Below are positions 25,347 through 33,771 of a stretch of DNA of 64,000 bases, one piece after another; the stretch's first letter is position 1; every line of letters starts with the position of its first letter. The stretch is taken from positions 186,001 to 250,000 of the forward strand of contig LT827124.1 in assembly GCA_900169975.1 (NCBI GenBank), written 5' to 3'. Source of the stretch: Pseudoflavonifractor sp. Marseille-P3106. Lineage in GTDB: Bacteria > Bacillota > Clostridia > Oscillospirales > Oscillospiraceae. Under the pieces are notes generated by a model that worked only from the letters and a program-made list of their open reading frames with translations, searched no databases and was not told the origin of the DNA. The translations under genes and the position numbers were made by a program.

Positions 25347-26259
25347 GCATCGAAACTGCACTTGTCCCGCCTCAAAGAGCGGGAGTTTCCAGATCGCCAC
25401 AGACCATTACAGCCGCAACTTCATTCCTACGGGCTGGAAGCTGGAGTACACCTCTCTTGAACAGCACGAGCCACAGCGGTTTCTGTATATGACCGGCTGG
25501 TGCCTGCGCTGTGGTGGGCAGGACCTGCAAAGCGGCATATCTATCCCGGATGAGCTTTCCGGTGACGCTCTCCTGGAGCGTATCTATCGGGAGATGGAAC
25601 ACTACCGTCCCTTTGAACACCGGCGCAGTGACGGTACATACAATCGTAGCCTGTTAGGACGCGCAGCGTGGTACATGGAACAGGACGATCTCACGCTGGG
25701 CGAAAAAAACGCCCAGTTCCTCAAGCTGTTCCACGAGGAGGATCAGCGCGCAGTAGAGGACTGGATCTGCCGCAACCGGGCTGAGGAGCCCTATACCGTT
25801 CCCCGGCGGGACCGGAAAAGCACGCTGCTGTATGCCGTGCTGGACCGGGCCAGGGCCAACGGCGATCTGAGGGAGATCGAGCCCATTTGGGACTACTATC
25901 TCCCCAACAAAAATGAGCCGCTGTCTCCGGATAAGGACTCCTATCTGACAAACTACGCCTTTTCCGCAGTATCTACCATAGACTTTGGCTGCGAGGGGAT
26001 CTATGTGGAGCTGTTCCTTGAGGGACAGTTTGACGAGTCCGGAAATGACCGCTGCTCCATCGGCACATTCAAGACGCTTCGGGACGACGCCGAGGCCTGT
26101 CGGCTGATGGGTCAGCTGTGCGGGGTGTTGATGTACCATACAGCGAAATATGTCAACGAAAACCTGCACCGCTATACGCCAAAGCGGGAACTGGAAGCGG
26201 AGCTGCACAGAAAATCCGCCGTGACGGAAAGTACCAGTGAGGACAGCCGCCATGCCTGA
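25339..26259 (+). CDS. Hypothetical protein sharing a domain with 24090 gene
   Basis: A 306-residue protein. Residues 30-165 hold the same set of motifs as the shorter gene at 24090: LEYTSLEQHEPQR, a C-x2-CGG pair (CLRCGG) and LFHEEDQRAVEDWI. A long C-terminal part (residues 170-306) has no obvious motif. GGAG precedes the ATG. The pair probably arose by duplication within the element. Confidence 0.7.
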   Translation: MNEHRNCTCPASKSGSFQIATDHYSRNFIPTGWKLEYTSLEQHEPQRFLYMTGWCLRCGGQDLQSGISIPDELSGDALLERIYREMEHYRPFEHRRSDGTYNRSLLGRAAWYMEQDDLTLGEKNAQFLKLFHEEDQRAVEDWICRNRAEEPYTVPRRDRKSTLLYAVLDRARANGDLREIEPIWDYYLPNKNEPLSPDKDSYLTNYAFSAVSTIDFGCEGIYVELFLEGQFDESGNDRCSIGTFKTLRDDAEACRLMGQLCGVLMYHTAKYVNENLHRYTPKRELEAELHRKSAVTESTSEDSRHA

Positions 26260-26809
26260 GCCTTTGAGCAATCAATCCGGGGCGGAGCAGGAACTCCCCC
26301 AGTATATCGAATGCCTGCTGAGCGTCAGCGGGGACGCGGCGTTTCTCAACACCTTTGACAAGGCTTTTCGGAGCGGATGCGGCCCACAGTGGGCCGACCG
26401 CCCCCCAAACACCAAGCCCAGGTATTCGTTCCACGCGCTGTTTCCGGTGCCGGAGGAGATCCAGCGCCGCGGCTTTCTCAAGGCCGGACGCCTGTGGTGC
26501 GCGGGTTATTGGGAAGCCGGCGGAGACCTGTGTGAAATGCAGGTCAAACGGGTATTGGGAGAACGGCGCTACCGTTTCTTCGTATGGGACACGCTCCCCA
26601 AAAATATGTTTCGCGTTGTCTCCCGGCATTATCCAACCCTGAAGTTTTGCTTGACCGCGCTTATCAAGGACGACAATTCCGTACTATGGGACAACGAATT
26701 GACCCTGCGCGAGTACATGATCGCAAATGGGCAGTACATGGGAAGCTACCGCCGGAATGAAACCGATGCTTTCGCCCAAATAAGAGAAGGGATGGGTTTT
26801 CAGCCATGA
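26252..26809 (+). CDS. Hypothetical protein
   Basis: A 185-residue protein that I do not recognise. Many Trp, Arg and aromatic residues (GRLWCAGYWEAGGDLC, RRYRFFVWDTLP) suggest a globular soluble fold. It overlaps the previous gene by 8 nt and the next by 4 nt. Confidence 0.65.
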   Translation: MPEPLSNQSGAEQELPQYIECLLSVSGDAAFLNTFDKAFRSGCGPQWADRPPNTKPRYSFHALFPVPEEIQRRGFLKAGRLWCAGYWEAGGDLCEMQVKRVLGERRYRFFVWDTLPKNMFRVVSRHYPTLKFCLTALIKDDNSVLWDNELTLREYMIANGQYMGSYRRNETDAFAQIREGMGFQP

Positions 26810-27063
26810 CCTTTTTAGAGTGCTGCCAAACTGTACGCGAACATGGGCTGCGTATGATCCGCCCGCGGGAGCATACTCCCGGATTGTATGACATACGCGA
26901 ACCCTTTGAAGCGGGGGCCGGCTGGGTCTGGCTGGACGCGACCACTGCGAATGTCGTCTGCCAGATCTTCGACGCCCTCTCGCCGGACCGGCAAGAGACA
27001 TTCAAGACCCTGCCGGCATCCGTGATCCTGAAATTCTGCTGGAGGGTCGCAAATGGCATATAG
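26806..27063 (+). CDS. Small hypothetical protein
   Basis: An 85-residue protein. The central stretch GAGWVWLDATTANVVCQIFDAL could be a small beta-alpha unit. It overlaps the previous stop (ATGA) and the next start by 11 nt. No family recognised. Confidence 0.62.
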   Translation: MTFLECCQTVREHGLRMIRPREHTPGLYDIREPFEAGAGWVWLDATTANVVCQIFDALSPDRQETFKTLPASVILKFCWRVANGI

Positions 27064-27377
27064 CCTTTATCTGATCCGCAACACCAGAGACACCGATCTA
27101 TACTATGCCGAGCACGGCGAAATAGGCGGGGTCCCGGATGCCGTTGGCTATGACGAGCCGCTTCACGCCATGAAATTCCGCACTTATGAGGAGGCGCAGG
27201 CATACATCGACACCAGCTCCCGGAGTGGACAAGAGACTGCCATCGTCCGGCGGAGCTTACCGCCTCGCATTTTACCTGGCTCGGCTGTGGAATTACGGCT
27301 ATGCTCCGCAGCGGCAAGCCGATCCCGGACCGCCTGCTGGCGCCGACGCCCGGCCGGCTTCGTCTCTGGAGATGCTA
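27053..27377 (+). pseudogene. Small element gene with apparent one-base frameshift
   Basis: The frame opened by ATG 27053 gives a normal-looking start (MAYSLYLIRNTRDTDLYY) to about residue 54, then becomes Arg/Ser-rich and runs 70 nt into the MoxR gene. In the frame shifted by one base, the sequence from about 27208 continues plausibly (QLPEWTRDCHRPAEL) and stops with TAA at 27375, exactly before the AAGGAGG of the next gene. One missing C near 27212 would join the two parts into a roughly 108-residue protein. Either the gene is broken, the base call is wrong, or a frameshift is used. Confidence 0.55.
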
Positions 27378-27392
27378 AAGGAGGAAAAACAA

Positions 27393-28757
27393 ATGAGTCA
27401 AACACCGAGAAACAAGATGCTCACCCGGATGGAGGAAGTCCGGGCACAGGTGGCCGAGCGTGATGAGCTCATTGAGATCATCGCCATCGCCCTGCTCACC
27501 CGCAAGAATGTCTTTATCCTGGGCGATACCGGCCAGGCCAAGAGCGCCGTTATCAACCTGTTCCGCGCCGGCATCACCGGCACCAACCAGTTTGAGCGGC
27601 TGATGTCCAAGCAGACCGATGAAGAGGCGTTGTTCGGGCGTCTGGACCTCTCCAGCCTCATCCCCGGCGGCGTGCCGGAGGAGGTGTTGGAGAAAGACCA
27701 GCACTATCAGGAGCTGCGCCGGAAGCTGGAGACAGAACTTCAGACCGGTGGGCCGAACAGCGCAAGTCAACTCGCGGACCTGACCGCGGAGATGGAACAG
27801 TACCGTAAGGCGCTCGCTGAGCTGCACAGCGGCGAGCCCCGGATCATCACCAAAGGAAAGCTGCCGGACAGCCATATTGTCTTTTTAGACGAGATTTTTA
27901 AGGCGTCCGACGGTATCCTCAACGCCCTCCTGACCGCGCTCAACGAGCGCCGGTACACCAATGAGGGCAAAACCATCCACATCCCCACGATCTCTTTCTT
28001 TTCCGCCTCCAATGAAATTCCGAATTTCGCAAATCCGGAGGAGAAGATCCTCAAGCCGCTCTATGACCGGTTTGAGCTCAAGGTGGTCACTGAGTATGTG
28101 GAAGACAGGGACGCCCGCCTGACGATTCTGAAGCAGAAGCAGGCGGCGCAGGGCACGGCGCAAAATCCGTCGGCCGTCATTTCCCTGGCGGAGCTGCAGG
28201 CCATGCAGGACGAAGTGCTTCAGGTCCGCGTCCCGGACCAGGTAAATGAGCTGATGGACGATGTGCTGTGTGAGCTGCGCGGCAAGGGCATCCATATCTC
28301 TGACCGGAAATATTTTAACTACGCCCCTATCGCACAGGCAAAGGCCTGGCTCAGCGGCAGGGACACCGTGGAGCCGTCTGATCTGACCACGCTCTGCGCC
28401 TACCTGTGGACCGCTCCGGAGGAGCGGACTATCATCCAATCCACCTTGGAGCGGATGTGCAACGATCCCCTCAAGGACCGGCTGGACACCATTCTGGCGG
28501 AAGCCGTGGAGGGGTATCAGGAGTTTACCGATACGGCCGACGCCCCTGCGGCCCGCCGGATCGGAAAACTGCGGGATGAATTTATGTCCCTCTATATCAC
28601 GCTCAGTCAAATGCTCTCCAATGCTCAGAGCGATGCGGAGCGGGAAAAGATCAACGCCTGTCTGGAAGAACTGGAGCGGTACAGCAAGGAGGCCCATGCG
28701 TCGGTCCAATACTCTTATGTTCCGCTTCGGGAGCTCTATGACCTGAAGGCCAGTTGA
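27393..28757 (+). CDS. MoxR-family AAA+ ATPase
   Basis: A 454-residue AAA+ chaperone-type ATPase: Walker A GDTGQAKS (44-51), Walker B IVFLDEIFKA (162-171), sensor 1 SASNE (204-208) and an alpha-helical tail from about residue 330. The RavA/MoxR group works with a partner bearing a VWA (MIDAS) domain, and such a gene follows at 33772, broken by an amber codon. ATG 27393 lies behind AAGGAGG. Possible roles are remodelling of a replication or transfer complex, or a defence or lysis control function. Confidence 0.85.
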   Translation: MSQTPRNKMLTRMEEVRAQVAERDELIEIIAIALLTRKNVFILGDTGQAKSAVINLFRAGITGTNQFERLMSKQTDEEALFGRLDLSSLIPGGVPEEVLEKDQHYQELRRKLETELQTGGPNSASQLADLTAEMEQYRKALAELHSGEPRIITKGKLPDSHIVFLDEIFKASDGILNALLTALNERRYTNEGKTIHIPTISFFSASNEIPNFANPEEKILKPLYDRFELKVVTEYVEDRDARLTILKQKQAAQGTAQNPSAVISLAELQAMQDEVLQVRVPDQVNELMDDVLCELRGKGIHISDRKYFNYAPIAQAKAWLSGRDTVEPSDLTTLCAYLWTAPEERTIIQSTLERMCNDPLKDRLDTILAEAVEGYQEFTDTADAPAARRIGKLRDEFMSLYITLSQMLSNAQSDAEREKINACLEELERYSKEAHASVQYSYVPLRELYDLKAS

Positions 28758-28790
28758 CAGCATCCAATGATAAAGAAAGAGGTGCCAATT

Positions 28791-29327
28791 ATGTTAAATT
28801 ACAATCTGCCGCTGACTGAAGCTGAATCAGAATTTGCTGCCGAACATCACTCCGTTATCTATGGGTATCTGCGCAAGGCGGGGCTGCCGGAGGATGACTT
28901 TTACGATGTTGTGGTCTTTGGCTACCTGCGGGCAGTCCGCAAATATCTGGCCCGGCCAGAACTGCGCAAGTACAGCTTTTCCACCATTGCCTACCGGGCC
29001 ATGAGCTGCGATGTCCACCACTCCAAGGAGTATTGGATGCGCAAGAAGCGCCGTGCCCTGGTAGAGTCCCTGGATGAAGAGCTTCATACCCGGGATCTGC
29101 TGGACCCCGTATCGGCGGCCTATGAAAATGTGCTGTCTTTTCAGGAACTCTCCGGCAAGCTGACGCAAAAGCAGCGGCAGATCGCCGCATTGCGCGCACA
29201 GGGCTACCACGACCTGGAGATTGCCCGTATGTTTCAGGTCAAACCCGGTGAAATCAAGCTGGAGATGGACCAGGCGCGCTCGAAGGTCGTGCCGTTCCCC
29301 ACGGAAACCGCCGCACTTGCGGCTTAA
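28791..29327 (+). CDS. Sigma-70-like RNA polymerase factor, element-encoded
   Basis: A 178-residue protein with a sigma region 2-like N-half (RKYSFSTIAYRAMSCDVHH, near residues 64-82) and a C-terminal HTH that resembles region 4 (LTQKQRQIAALRAQGYHDLEIARMF). The domain order and size fit ECF-like or phage sigma factors. ATG 28791 is preferred to 28767 because AGAGGTG is well spaced. It could direct transcription of the element's late or transfer genes. Confidence 0.7.
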   Translation: MLNYNLPLTEAESEFAAEHHSVIYGYLRKAGLPEDDFYDVVVFGYLRAVRKYLARPELRKYSFSTIAYRAMSCDVHHSKEYWMRKKRRALVESLDEELHTRDLLDPVSAAYENVLSFQELSGKLTQKQRQIAALRAQGYHDLEIARMFQVKPGEIKLEMDQARSKVVPFPTETAALAA

Positions 29328-29343
29328 ATTCAGGAGGTATCCT

Positions 29344-29568
29344 ATGTCGAACATGAGCTACTGCCGATTCCAAAACACCTATGGAGATGCGGCCGAGTGT
29401 CTGGACGCACTGGAGCAGCAAAAAGAACTCAGCGGCGACGAGTACAACGCCGCCCGGAATATGTTCCTGGAATTTCTGCGCTTCTGTGTAGATATGGAGA
29501 TCATCGAGGATTTCGATAAGGAGCGCTTTGGCGAATACCTCGGCGAGCTTCGCACCGGGAGGGACTGA
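29344..29568 (+). CDS. Small conserved-type hypothetical protein
   Basis: A 74-residue acidic protein starting MSNMSYCRFQNT, then a helical region with many Glu and Leu. Proteins with this start are common in phages and conjugative elements of Firmicutes, but no function is known. GGAGG lies 8 nt before the ATG. Confidence 0.68.
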   Translation: MSNMSYCRFQNTYGDAAECLDALEQQKELSGDEYNAARNMFLEFLRFCVDMEIIEDFDKERFGEYLGELRTGRD

Positions 29569-29569
29569 C

Positions 29570-30253
29570 ATGGCAAATTGCCTTGAGATCACTCTCTGGT
29601 ATCCGGAAGACAAATTCAATGCGCTATCCACTGCACTGGAGCCTGCGGGCTCCAGTGTGGAGGAAGAGCTGGGCAGGGTCTTGACGGAACTCTACGAACG
29701 CCTGGTCCCATCCGAACAGCGCGTTGAGATTGCCGAAAAGCTGGCCCGGGAGGAACAGCATGAAGCGGAGGAGCGGGTGCGGCACGAGGCGGAGACCTAC
29801 CGCGTGTCCGTCCTCAAGCTGACCGCCGGCCGGGCCTGCGAGTACCATAAGCTCACGCGGGCCTGGGACCTCCTTGCCCTGGCCGCCTTTATCCGGGAGA
29901 CGGTGCGAAAGTCGCCGTCATCCCCAAGCGGCGATTTTCGTTCCAGGCTGGGAGAGACGGAACGCCTTTCTACTCAAGACTTTGCCGAGCTGTCGATGGC
30001 GCGCTTTCGCAATGATCCTCATGTGAACGGTGCCTTCCAGGTCGATTTTCCCTCCGGAAGGTTTTCCTTTGTCATGCCCGGCGAGGGCTGGCGGAGCTAT
30101 GCGCTCAAAGACATCTCCGCCGCTATTTACAAAGCGGGGCGGAAAAGCGGCCTGTCCAAGCTGGAAAGGCTTCACCGATTCTTCGACGCTCTGACCGACA
30201 AGCTGTATTTCACCTCGGAGGTTGAGTGGAACGGAGGCTCCGGCGATGTGTAA
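29570..30253 (+). CDS. Hypothetical protein, DUF6103-like N-terminus
   Basis: A 227-residue protein. Residues 1-70 (FNALSTALEPAGSSVEEELG..LTELYERLVP) resemble the DUF6103 family of element proteins; a Glu-rich helix follows, and residues 135-227 (FPSGRFSFVMPGEGWRSYALKDISAAIYKAG) form a second domain that I do not recognise. It begins 1 nt after the previous gene and overlaps the next by 8 nt. Confidence 0.62.
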   Translation: MANCLEITLWYPEDKFNALSTALEPAGSSVEEELGRVLTELYERLVPSEQRVEIAEKLAREEQHEAEERVRHEAETYRVSVLKLTAGRACEYHKLTRAWDLLALAAFIRETVRKSPSSPSGDFRSRLGETERLSTQDFAELSMARFRNDPHVNGAFQVDFPSGRFSFVMPGEGWRSYALKDISAAIYKAGRKSGLSKLERLHRFFDALTDKLYFTSEVEWNGGSGDV

Positions 30254-30428
30254 AGATTCGGAAAAGGACTGTAACACCTGCCGCCACAATCCCGGCTGCC
30301 TGAAAAAGGGGCTGGCAGTCTTTCTCCTGTTCATCCAGACTGGCCGCGACCGGGAGCTCTCCCGTGACCCTGACGGCCATCTGAAGACGGCATTTCGGTG
30401 CCGGGACTGGGAGGAGAAAGCGCCATGA
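30246..30428 (+). CDS. Small Cys-rich protein
   Basis: A 60-residue protein with five Cys (C2, C9, C12, C18 and C52), consistent with a small zinc knuckle. It overlaps both neighbours. Unknown function. Confidence 0.6.
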   Translation: MCKDSEKDCNTCRHNPGCLKKGLAVFLLFIQTGRDRELSRDPDGHLKTAFRCRDWEEKAP

Positions 30429-30586
30429 GCTACACTGGCGGCGGCCCGTATTACGCGCAGCAGTACCCGGAGTACAACGGCATTCTGTGGAATGGGCGCT
30501 GTGGAAATCCTGAGTGCATATATCACTGGCATCCTCCAGAGGATGCTCCGGCGGAGCCTTCCCACAAGGAGGGCAGCTCCGGATGA
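30425..30586 (+). CDS. Very small protein with C-x4-C pair
   Basis: A 53-residue protein rich in Tyr, Gly and Pro, with a CGNPEC pair near residue 28. Its ATG overlaps the previous stop (ATGA) and its own stop overlaps the next start. Probably real because of the coupling, but unknown. Confidence 0.55.
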   Translation: MSYTGGGPYYAQQYPEYNGILWNGRCGNPECIYHWHPPEDAPAEPSHKEGSSG

Positions 30587-30777
30587 TGAAACTGTTCCGA
30601 GTCCATCATGTCCATGCCAATGGGCTGGAAACCCTGGCGCTGACGGTCAGCGCCGGCGGTCTGAAAAGCGCGGTCAAGCGGGTGCGCGAGCACCCCTTGA
30701 TCCGGCTGCCAAATGGGACTTACTACATCTTTGAAGCAGGCAATTACAGTGATGGCCTGCAAATCACATTCTCATGA
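30583..30777 (+). CDS. Small hypothetical protein
   Basis: A 64-residue basic protein (MMKLFRVHHVHANG start) with three His near the N-terminus. It is followed 19 nt later by the SSB gene. Unknown function. Confidence 0.55.
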   Translation: MMKLFRVHHVHANGLETLALTVSAGGLKSAVKRVREHPLIRLPNGTYYIFEAGNYSDGLQITFS

Positions 30778-30796
30778 TCAAGAGGAGGACAACCTT

Positions 30797-31219
30797 ATGT
30801 TAAACCGTATCACTATGACCGGCCGCCTGGTTGCAGACCCTGAGCTGCGCCGCACCCAAAGCGGCGTCTCCGTCACCTCTTTCCGGATTGCCAATGACCG
30901 GGATTATGGCAAGGGCGAGGAGAAAGAGACGGACTTTTTCGATGTCGTGGCCTGGAGATCCACCGCTGAGTTTATCTGCAAGTATTTCACCAAGGGGCGC
31001 ATGATCTCGGTGGACGGCCGGCTTCAGACAAGAGGCTGGAAAGACCGGGAAGGCAACAACCGCGTCAGCATTGAGATTCTTGTGGACAACGCCTACTTTG
31101 CCGACAGCAAGAAGGATGATGCCGCCGGCGACTTCCCCGCCGACGACCAGTTTGCGGGCTACGGCGCCTATCAGGGCTCTGTGCCGGGCGGCGGCGATGA
31201 CTTTGCGCCGGATTTCTAA
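30797..31219 (+). CDS. ssb: Single-stranded DNA-binding protein (element-encoded)
   Basis: A 140-residue SSB with the OB fold start MLNRITMTGRLVADPELR, the central ETDFFDVVAWRSTAEFICKY and a Gly/Asp-rich tail ending DDFAPDF, near the acidic tip that recruits partner proteins (normally DDxPF). The size is close to usual. AGGAGG precedes the ATG. It covers single-stranded DNA during replication or transfer of the element. Confidence 0.92.
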   Translation: MLNRITMTGRLVADPELRRTQSGVSVTSFRIANDRDYGKGEEKETDFFDVVAWRSTAEFICKYFTKGRMISVDGRLQTRGWKDREGNNRVSIEILVDNAYFADSKKDDAAGDFPADDQFAGYGAYQGSVPGGGDDFAPDF

Positions 31220-31317
31220 TTCCGGCAAAACAACACGCGGGGGAGGCTTCGTCCTCTCCCGCGCTGTATTTCTTCCCTGCAAAAGCAAATATACCAAGAT
31301 ACAGGAGACGATGATAC

Positions 31318-32373
31318 ATGAGCTTTCCGGAACAGGATCGCGCAGTACAGATATTGGAGAAAGAGTTCGGCCCCCGCTGGAAACAGATTGTCCAGGAACT
31401 GGGGACCAAAGAGCTTCGCCAGCGTGTGGGTAAGGAACTCACTTCTTTTATGGCTTTCCCGGAACGCGGCAGCGGCGGGAACAACAAGTGGCGTGGAAAC
31501 TGCTCGCCGGAGGTCGTGCGGGCGATTCTCCGCTATGTGCTTGAGTGCAAGCATTACTACGGGAAGCAGACACAGGACTTTACGCTCCTTGATCCTATGT
31601 CCGGCTCTGGGACGAGCCAGGCGGCGGCGCAGAGCCTTGGTGTGCGCTCGCTTCTGTATGACCTCAATCCCGCCCCTGCCTGCGGTATTGGCGGATGGGA
31701 TGCGCTGCGGGACGAAGTGGACGATTCGGCAGATTTGATTTTTCTCCACCCGCCCTACCATAATCTGATCCCTTACTCCGGAAATATGTGGGGCACGCCG
31801 CATAAGGATGACCTTTCCAGGTGTTCCAGCTATCCCGAGTTTGTGGAAAAGCTGAATTACATTGTCCAGAAGCTCTTTATGGCCCTGCGCAGGGACGGCC
31901 GGCTTGCCATCCTGGTTGGGGACATCCGCACCAAAGGGAGTTTCTACTCTATGCAGCATGACCTTATGCGCGTGGGACAGATGGAAGCGTTCATCGTAAA
32001 AGGGCAATACAACTGCGTCAGCGACACCCGCAGCTACAAAAAGCCATTCATCCCTGTGGTAACGGAGTATTTGCTCCTTTTCCATAAACAGGATGCACTC
32101 TTTTTCCCTTTCGCGGTGCGCCGGGAGACCACCGTGGATCTACGGAAGGAGGACATCCCTGGCTTGACTTGGCACCACCTGATTCGGTTGACCATGGAGG
32201 AGCTGAGCGGCCGCGCCAAGCTGTCCGACTTGGGAGACCGTCTGGCCGCTCACCCAAAAGCAAAGAAAAACCCGCATTTTCGGGATCGCATACGGGCCAC
32301 CGCCTATGAGCACCCGGGACAATATATTTCCTGCGGAAACGGCTTCTATGCCCTGAATTATGCCGTGGCCTAA
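31318..32373 (+). CDS. DNA methyltransferase (N4/N6 type)
   Basis: A 351-residue amino-methyltransferase. Motif I, LDPMSGSGTS (91-100), binds S-adenosylmethionine, and motif IV reads HPPYHN (144-149) in place of the usual D/N/S-PPY. The first residue of motif IV being His is odd but the PPY core is kept. A C-terminal helical part is probably the target-recognition region. No restriction endonuclease is adjacent, so it probably protects or marks element DNA. The gene follows a 98-nt spacer. Confidence 0.85.
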   Translation: MSFPEQDRAVQILEKEFGPRWKQIVQELGTKELRQRVGKELTSFMAFPERGSGGNNKWRGNCSPEVVRAILRYVLECKHYYGKQTQDFTLLDPMSGSGTSQAAAQSLGVRSLLYDLNPAPACGIGGWDALRDEVDDSADLIFLHPPYHNLIPYSGNMWGTPHKDDLSRCSSYPEFVEKLNYIVQKLFMALRRDGRLAILVGDIRTKGSFYSMQHDLMRVGQMEAFIVKGQYNCVSDTRSYKKPFIPVVTEYLLLFHKQDALFFPFAVRRETTVDLRKEDIPGLTWHHLIRLTMEELSGRAKLSDLGDRLAAHPKAKKNPHFRDRIRATAYEHPGQYISCGNGFYALNYAVA

Positions 32374-32399
32374 ATCAAAAACAGGAGGCAGAGATCTCA

Positions 32400-32672
32400 A
32401 TGAAGATCACAAAAGAAGAGAAGATGTATCTTGAACGCTGCGGATATGGCAGAAAAGACTTCGCCCAGATCCAAGAAGCCACCAGAAGAGACAAAACAAC
32501 TTACGAGATGGACGGCGCCCCTATTACCAGAGATGAGGCCGTCACCCGTTTGGGCCGCCTGGACTACCTATCCGGTATCGCCAGGAGTGCATTTCACTTC
32601 ACAGCCATGCGTATCACGGAGGACGGGAAAGTAATCCTGTTCGACTCGTCCAGGCTGTTTGGAAAGGAATAG
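32400..32672 (+). CDS. Small hypothetical protein
   Basis: A 90-residue protein with mixed charge (EEKMYLERCGYGRKDF at the start). Its frame ends with TAG, which shows that amber is a normal stop in this element. Unknown. Confidence 0.62.
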   Translation: MKITKEEKMYLERCGYGRKDFAQIQEATRRDKTTYEMDGAPITRDEAVTRLGRLDYLSGIARSAFHFTAMRITEDGKVILFDSSRLFGKE

Positions 32673-32676
32673 TACA

Positions 32677-32943
32677 ATGGACAATCCATACTTAAAAGCT
32701 CAATGCCAAAACATGGTCTCCGCCCTCGCCGCCTTTTCCACAGCCTGCGAACTGGCGGCCTATGAAGATGACGGGTCCCTTTCCAAAGAGGAACTTCGTC
32801 AACTGCGGAGAATCCACGCCGCTGCCGCCCGTTTTCAAGCGGAGCTTCAGCGAGAAATGGAGAAGCGCCATGTCCCAACCGCCAAGCGCCTCTCCGCTGG
32901 ATGCAGGTCACAGAAGGACGGTGAATACGATGCTCTTATCTGA
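32677..32943 (+). CDS. Small helical protein
   Basis: An 88-residue protein with a helical middle (NMVSALAAFSTACELAAYEDD..SLSKEELRQLRR) and a basic tail. Its end overlaps the next gene by 14 nt. Unknown. Confidence 0.58.
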   Translation: MDNPYLKAQCQNMVSALAAFSTACELAAYEDDGSLSKEELRQLRRIHAAAARFQAELQREMEKRHVPTAKRLSAGCRSQKDGEYDALI

Positions 32944-33706
32944 GCCTGGAAAAGTCATCCGCTGCGCAGATCACCTCCAGGTTTTACTGGCGCTGCCCGC
33001 GGAGACCATAGATTTGATTCTGGCCGCTCCAGGCAAGCAGGAGTTTTTTCAAAAAGGCCGGCCATCCGATTACCTGTTTCGGAGGACTGCGGTTGAGCTC
33101 TTACGGGTTTTGAAGCCGGGCGGGGTGCTGGTCTGGCATGTCCCCAATGAGCGCGGGGAGGCCACCTTTTCCACCGCGCAATTCCGTCAGGTAGTCTACT
33201 TTCAATCAATCCAGTTGAGACTGATCGACACCATCCTTGTGGAAAAGGAAAGGAACACGCCGCCCACCCCTGTCCGATATGGAGACGCTTTTGAGTCCAT
33301 GTATATCCTCGCAAAGGGCAAGCCCAAGACCGTTCATATTTTGAAAGACAAGCCCAACAAGTGGGCAGGTACAAAGACCTGGGGATGCCTCACCAAGCGT
33401 GAAGTGAACGGCACGCTCACTCCAAAAGGCCGAAAGACGATTCAGAAATTCGGCGCCCGCACAAATGTCTGGCACTACGGCACTGTTTTACCGATGGAGA
33501 GCGAGCTGTTCGGCGGCAAAGCTGTGAGCCTATCAGAACGGCTGGCCGAAGATCACATCCGGACCTGGAGCAACGAGGGTGATCTGGTGCTCGCTCCATT
33601 TGACAAGGACGGCACCGTGGCAAAAATAGCGCCGCTGTTGGAGCGGCGCTGGCTGTCGCTCCAAAATGCGGCAGACTGCGATGGCCTGAGAGACAACGCG
33701 GGATAA
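32930..33706 (+). CDS. Methyltransferase-like protein with degenerate catalytic motifs
   Basis: A 258-residue protein with the fold order of the DNA-methylase family: DLILAAPG (28-35) stands where DLI-x-x-PPY is expected, LKPGG (61-65) and the C-terminal VLAPFDKDGTVAKIA where the SAM-binding FxGSGT motif should be. Both the PPY and the Gly-rich loop are altered, so it is probably catalytically dead. It may be a regulator, recognition subunit or decayed duplicate of the methyltransferase at 31318. ATG 32930 overlaps the previous gene. Confidence 0.65.
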   Translation: MLLSEPGKVIRCADHLQVLLALPAETIDLILAAPGKQEFFQKGRPSDYLFRRTAVELLRVLKPGGVLVWHVPNERGEATFSTAQFRQVVYFQSIQLRLIDTILVEKERNTPPTPVRYGDAFESMYILAKGKPKTVHILKDKPNKWAGTKTWGCLTKREVNGTLTPKGRKTIQKFGARTNVWHYGTVLPMESELFGGKAVSLSERLAEDHIRTWSNEGDLVLAPFDKDGTVAKIAPLLERRWLSLQNAADCDGLRDNAG

Positions 33707-33771
33707 GATTGATCCCGAAGAGGATTTCGATCATAACAGGACTTTGAAAATGACAAAGGAAGGAAAGTAAT

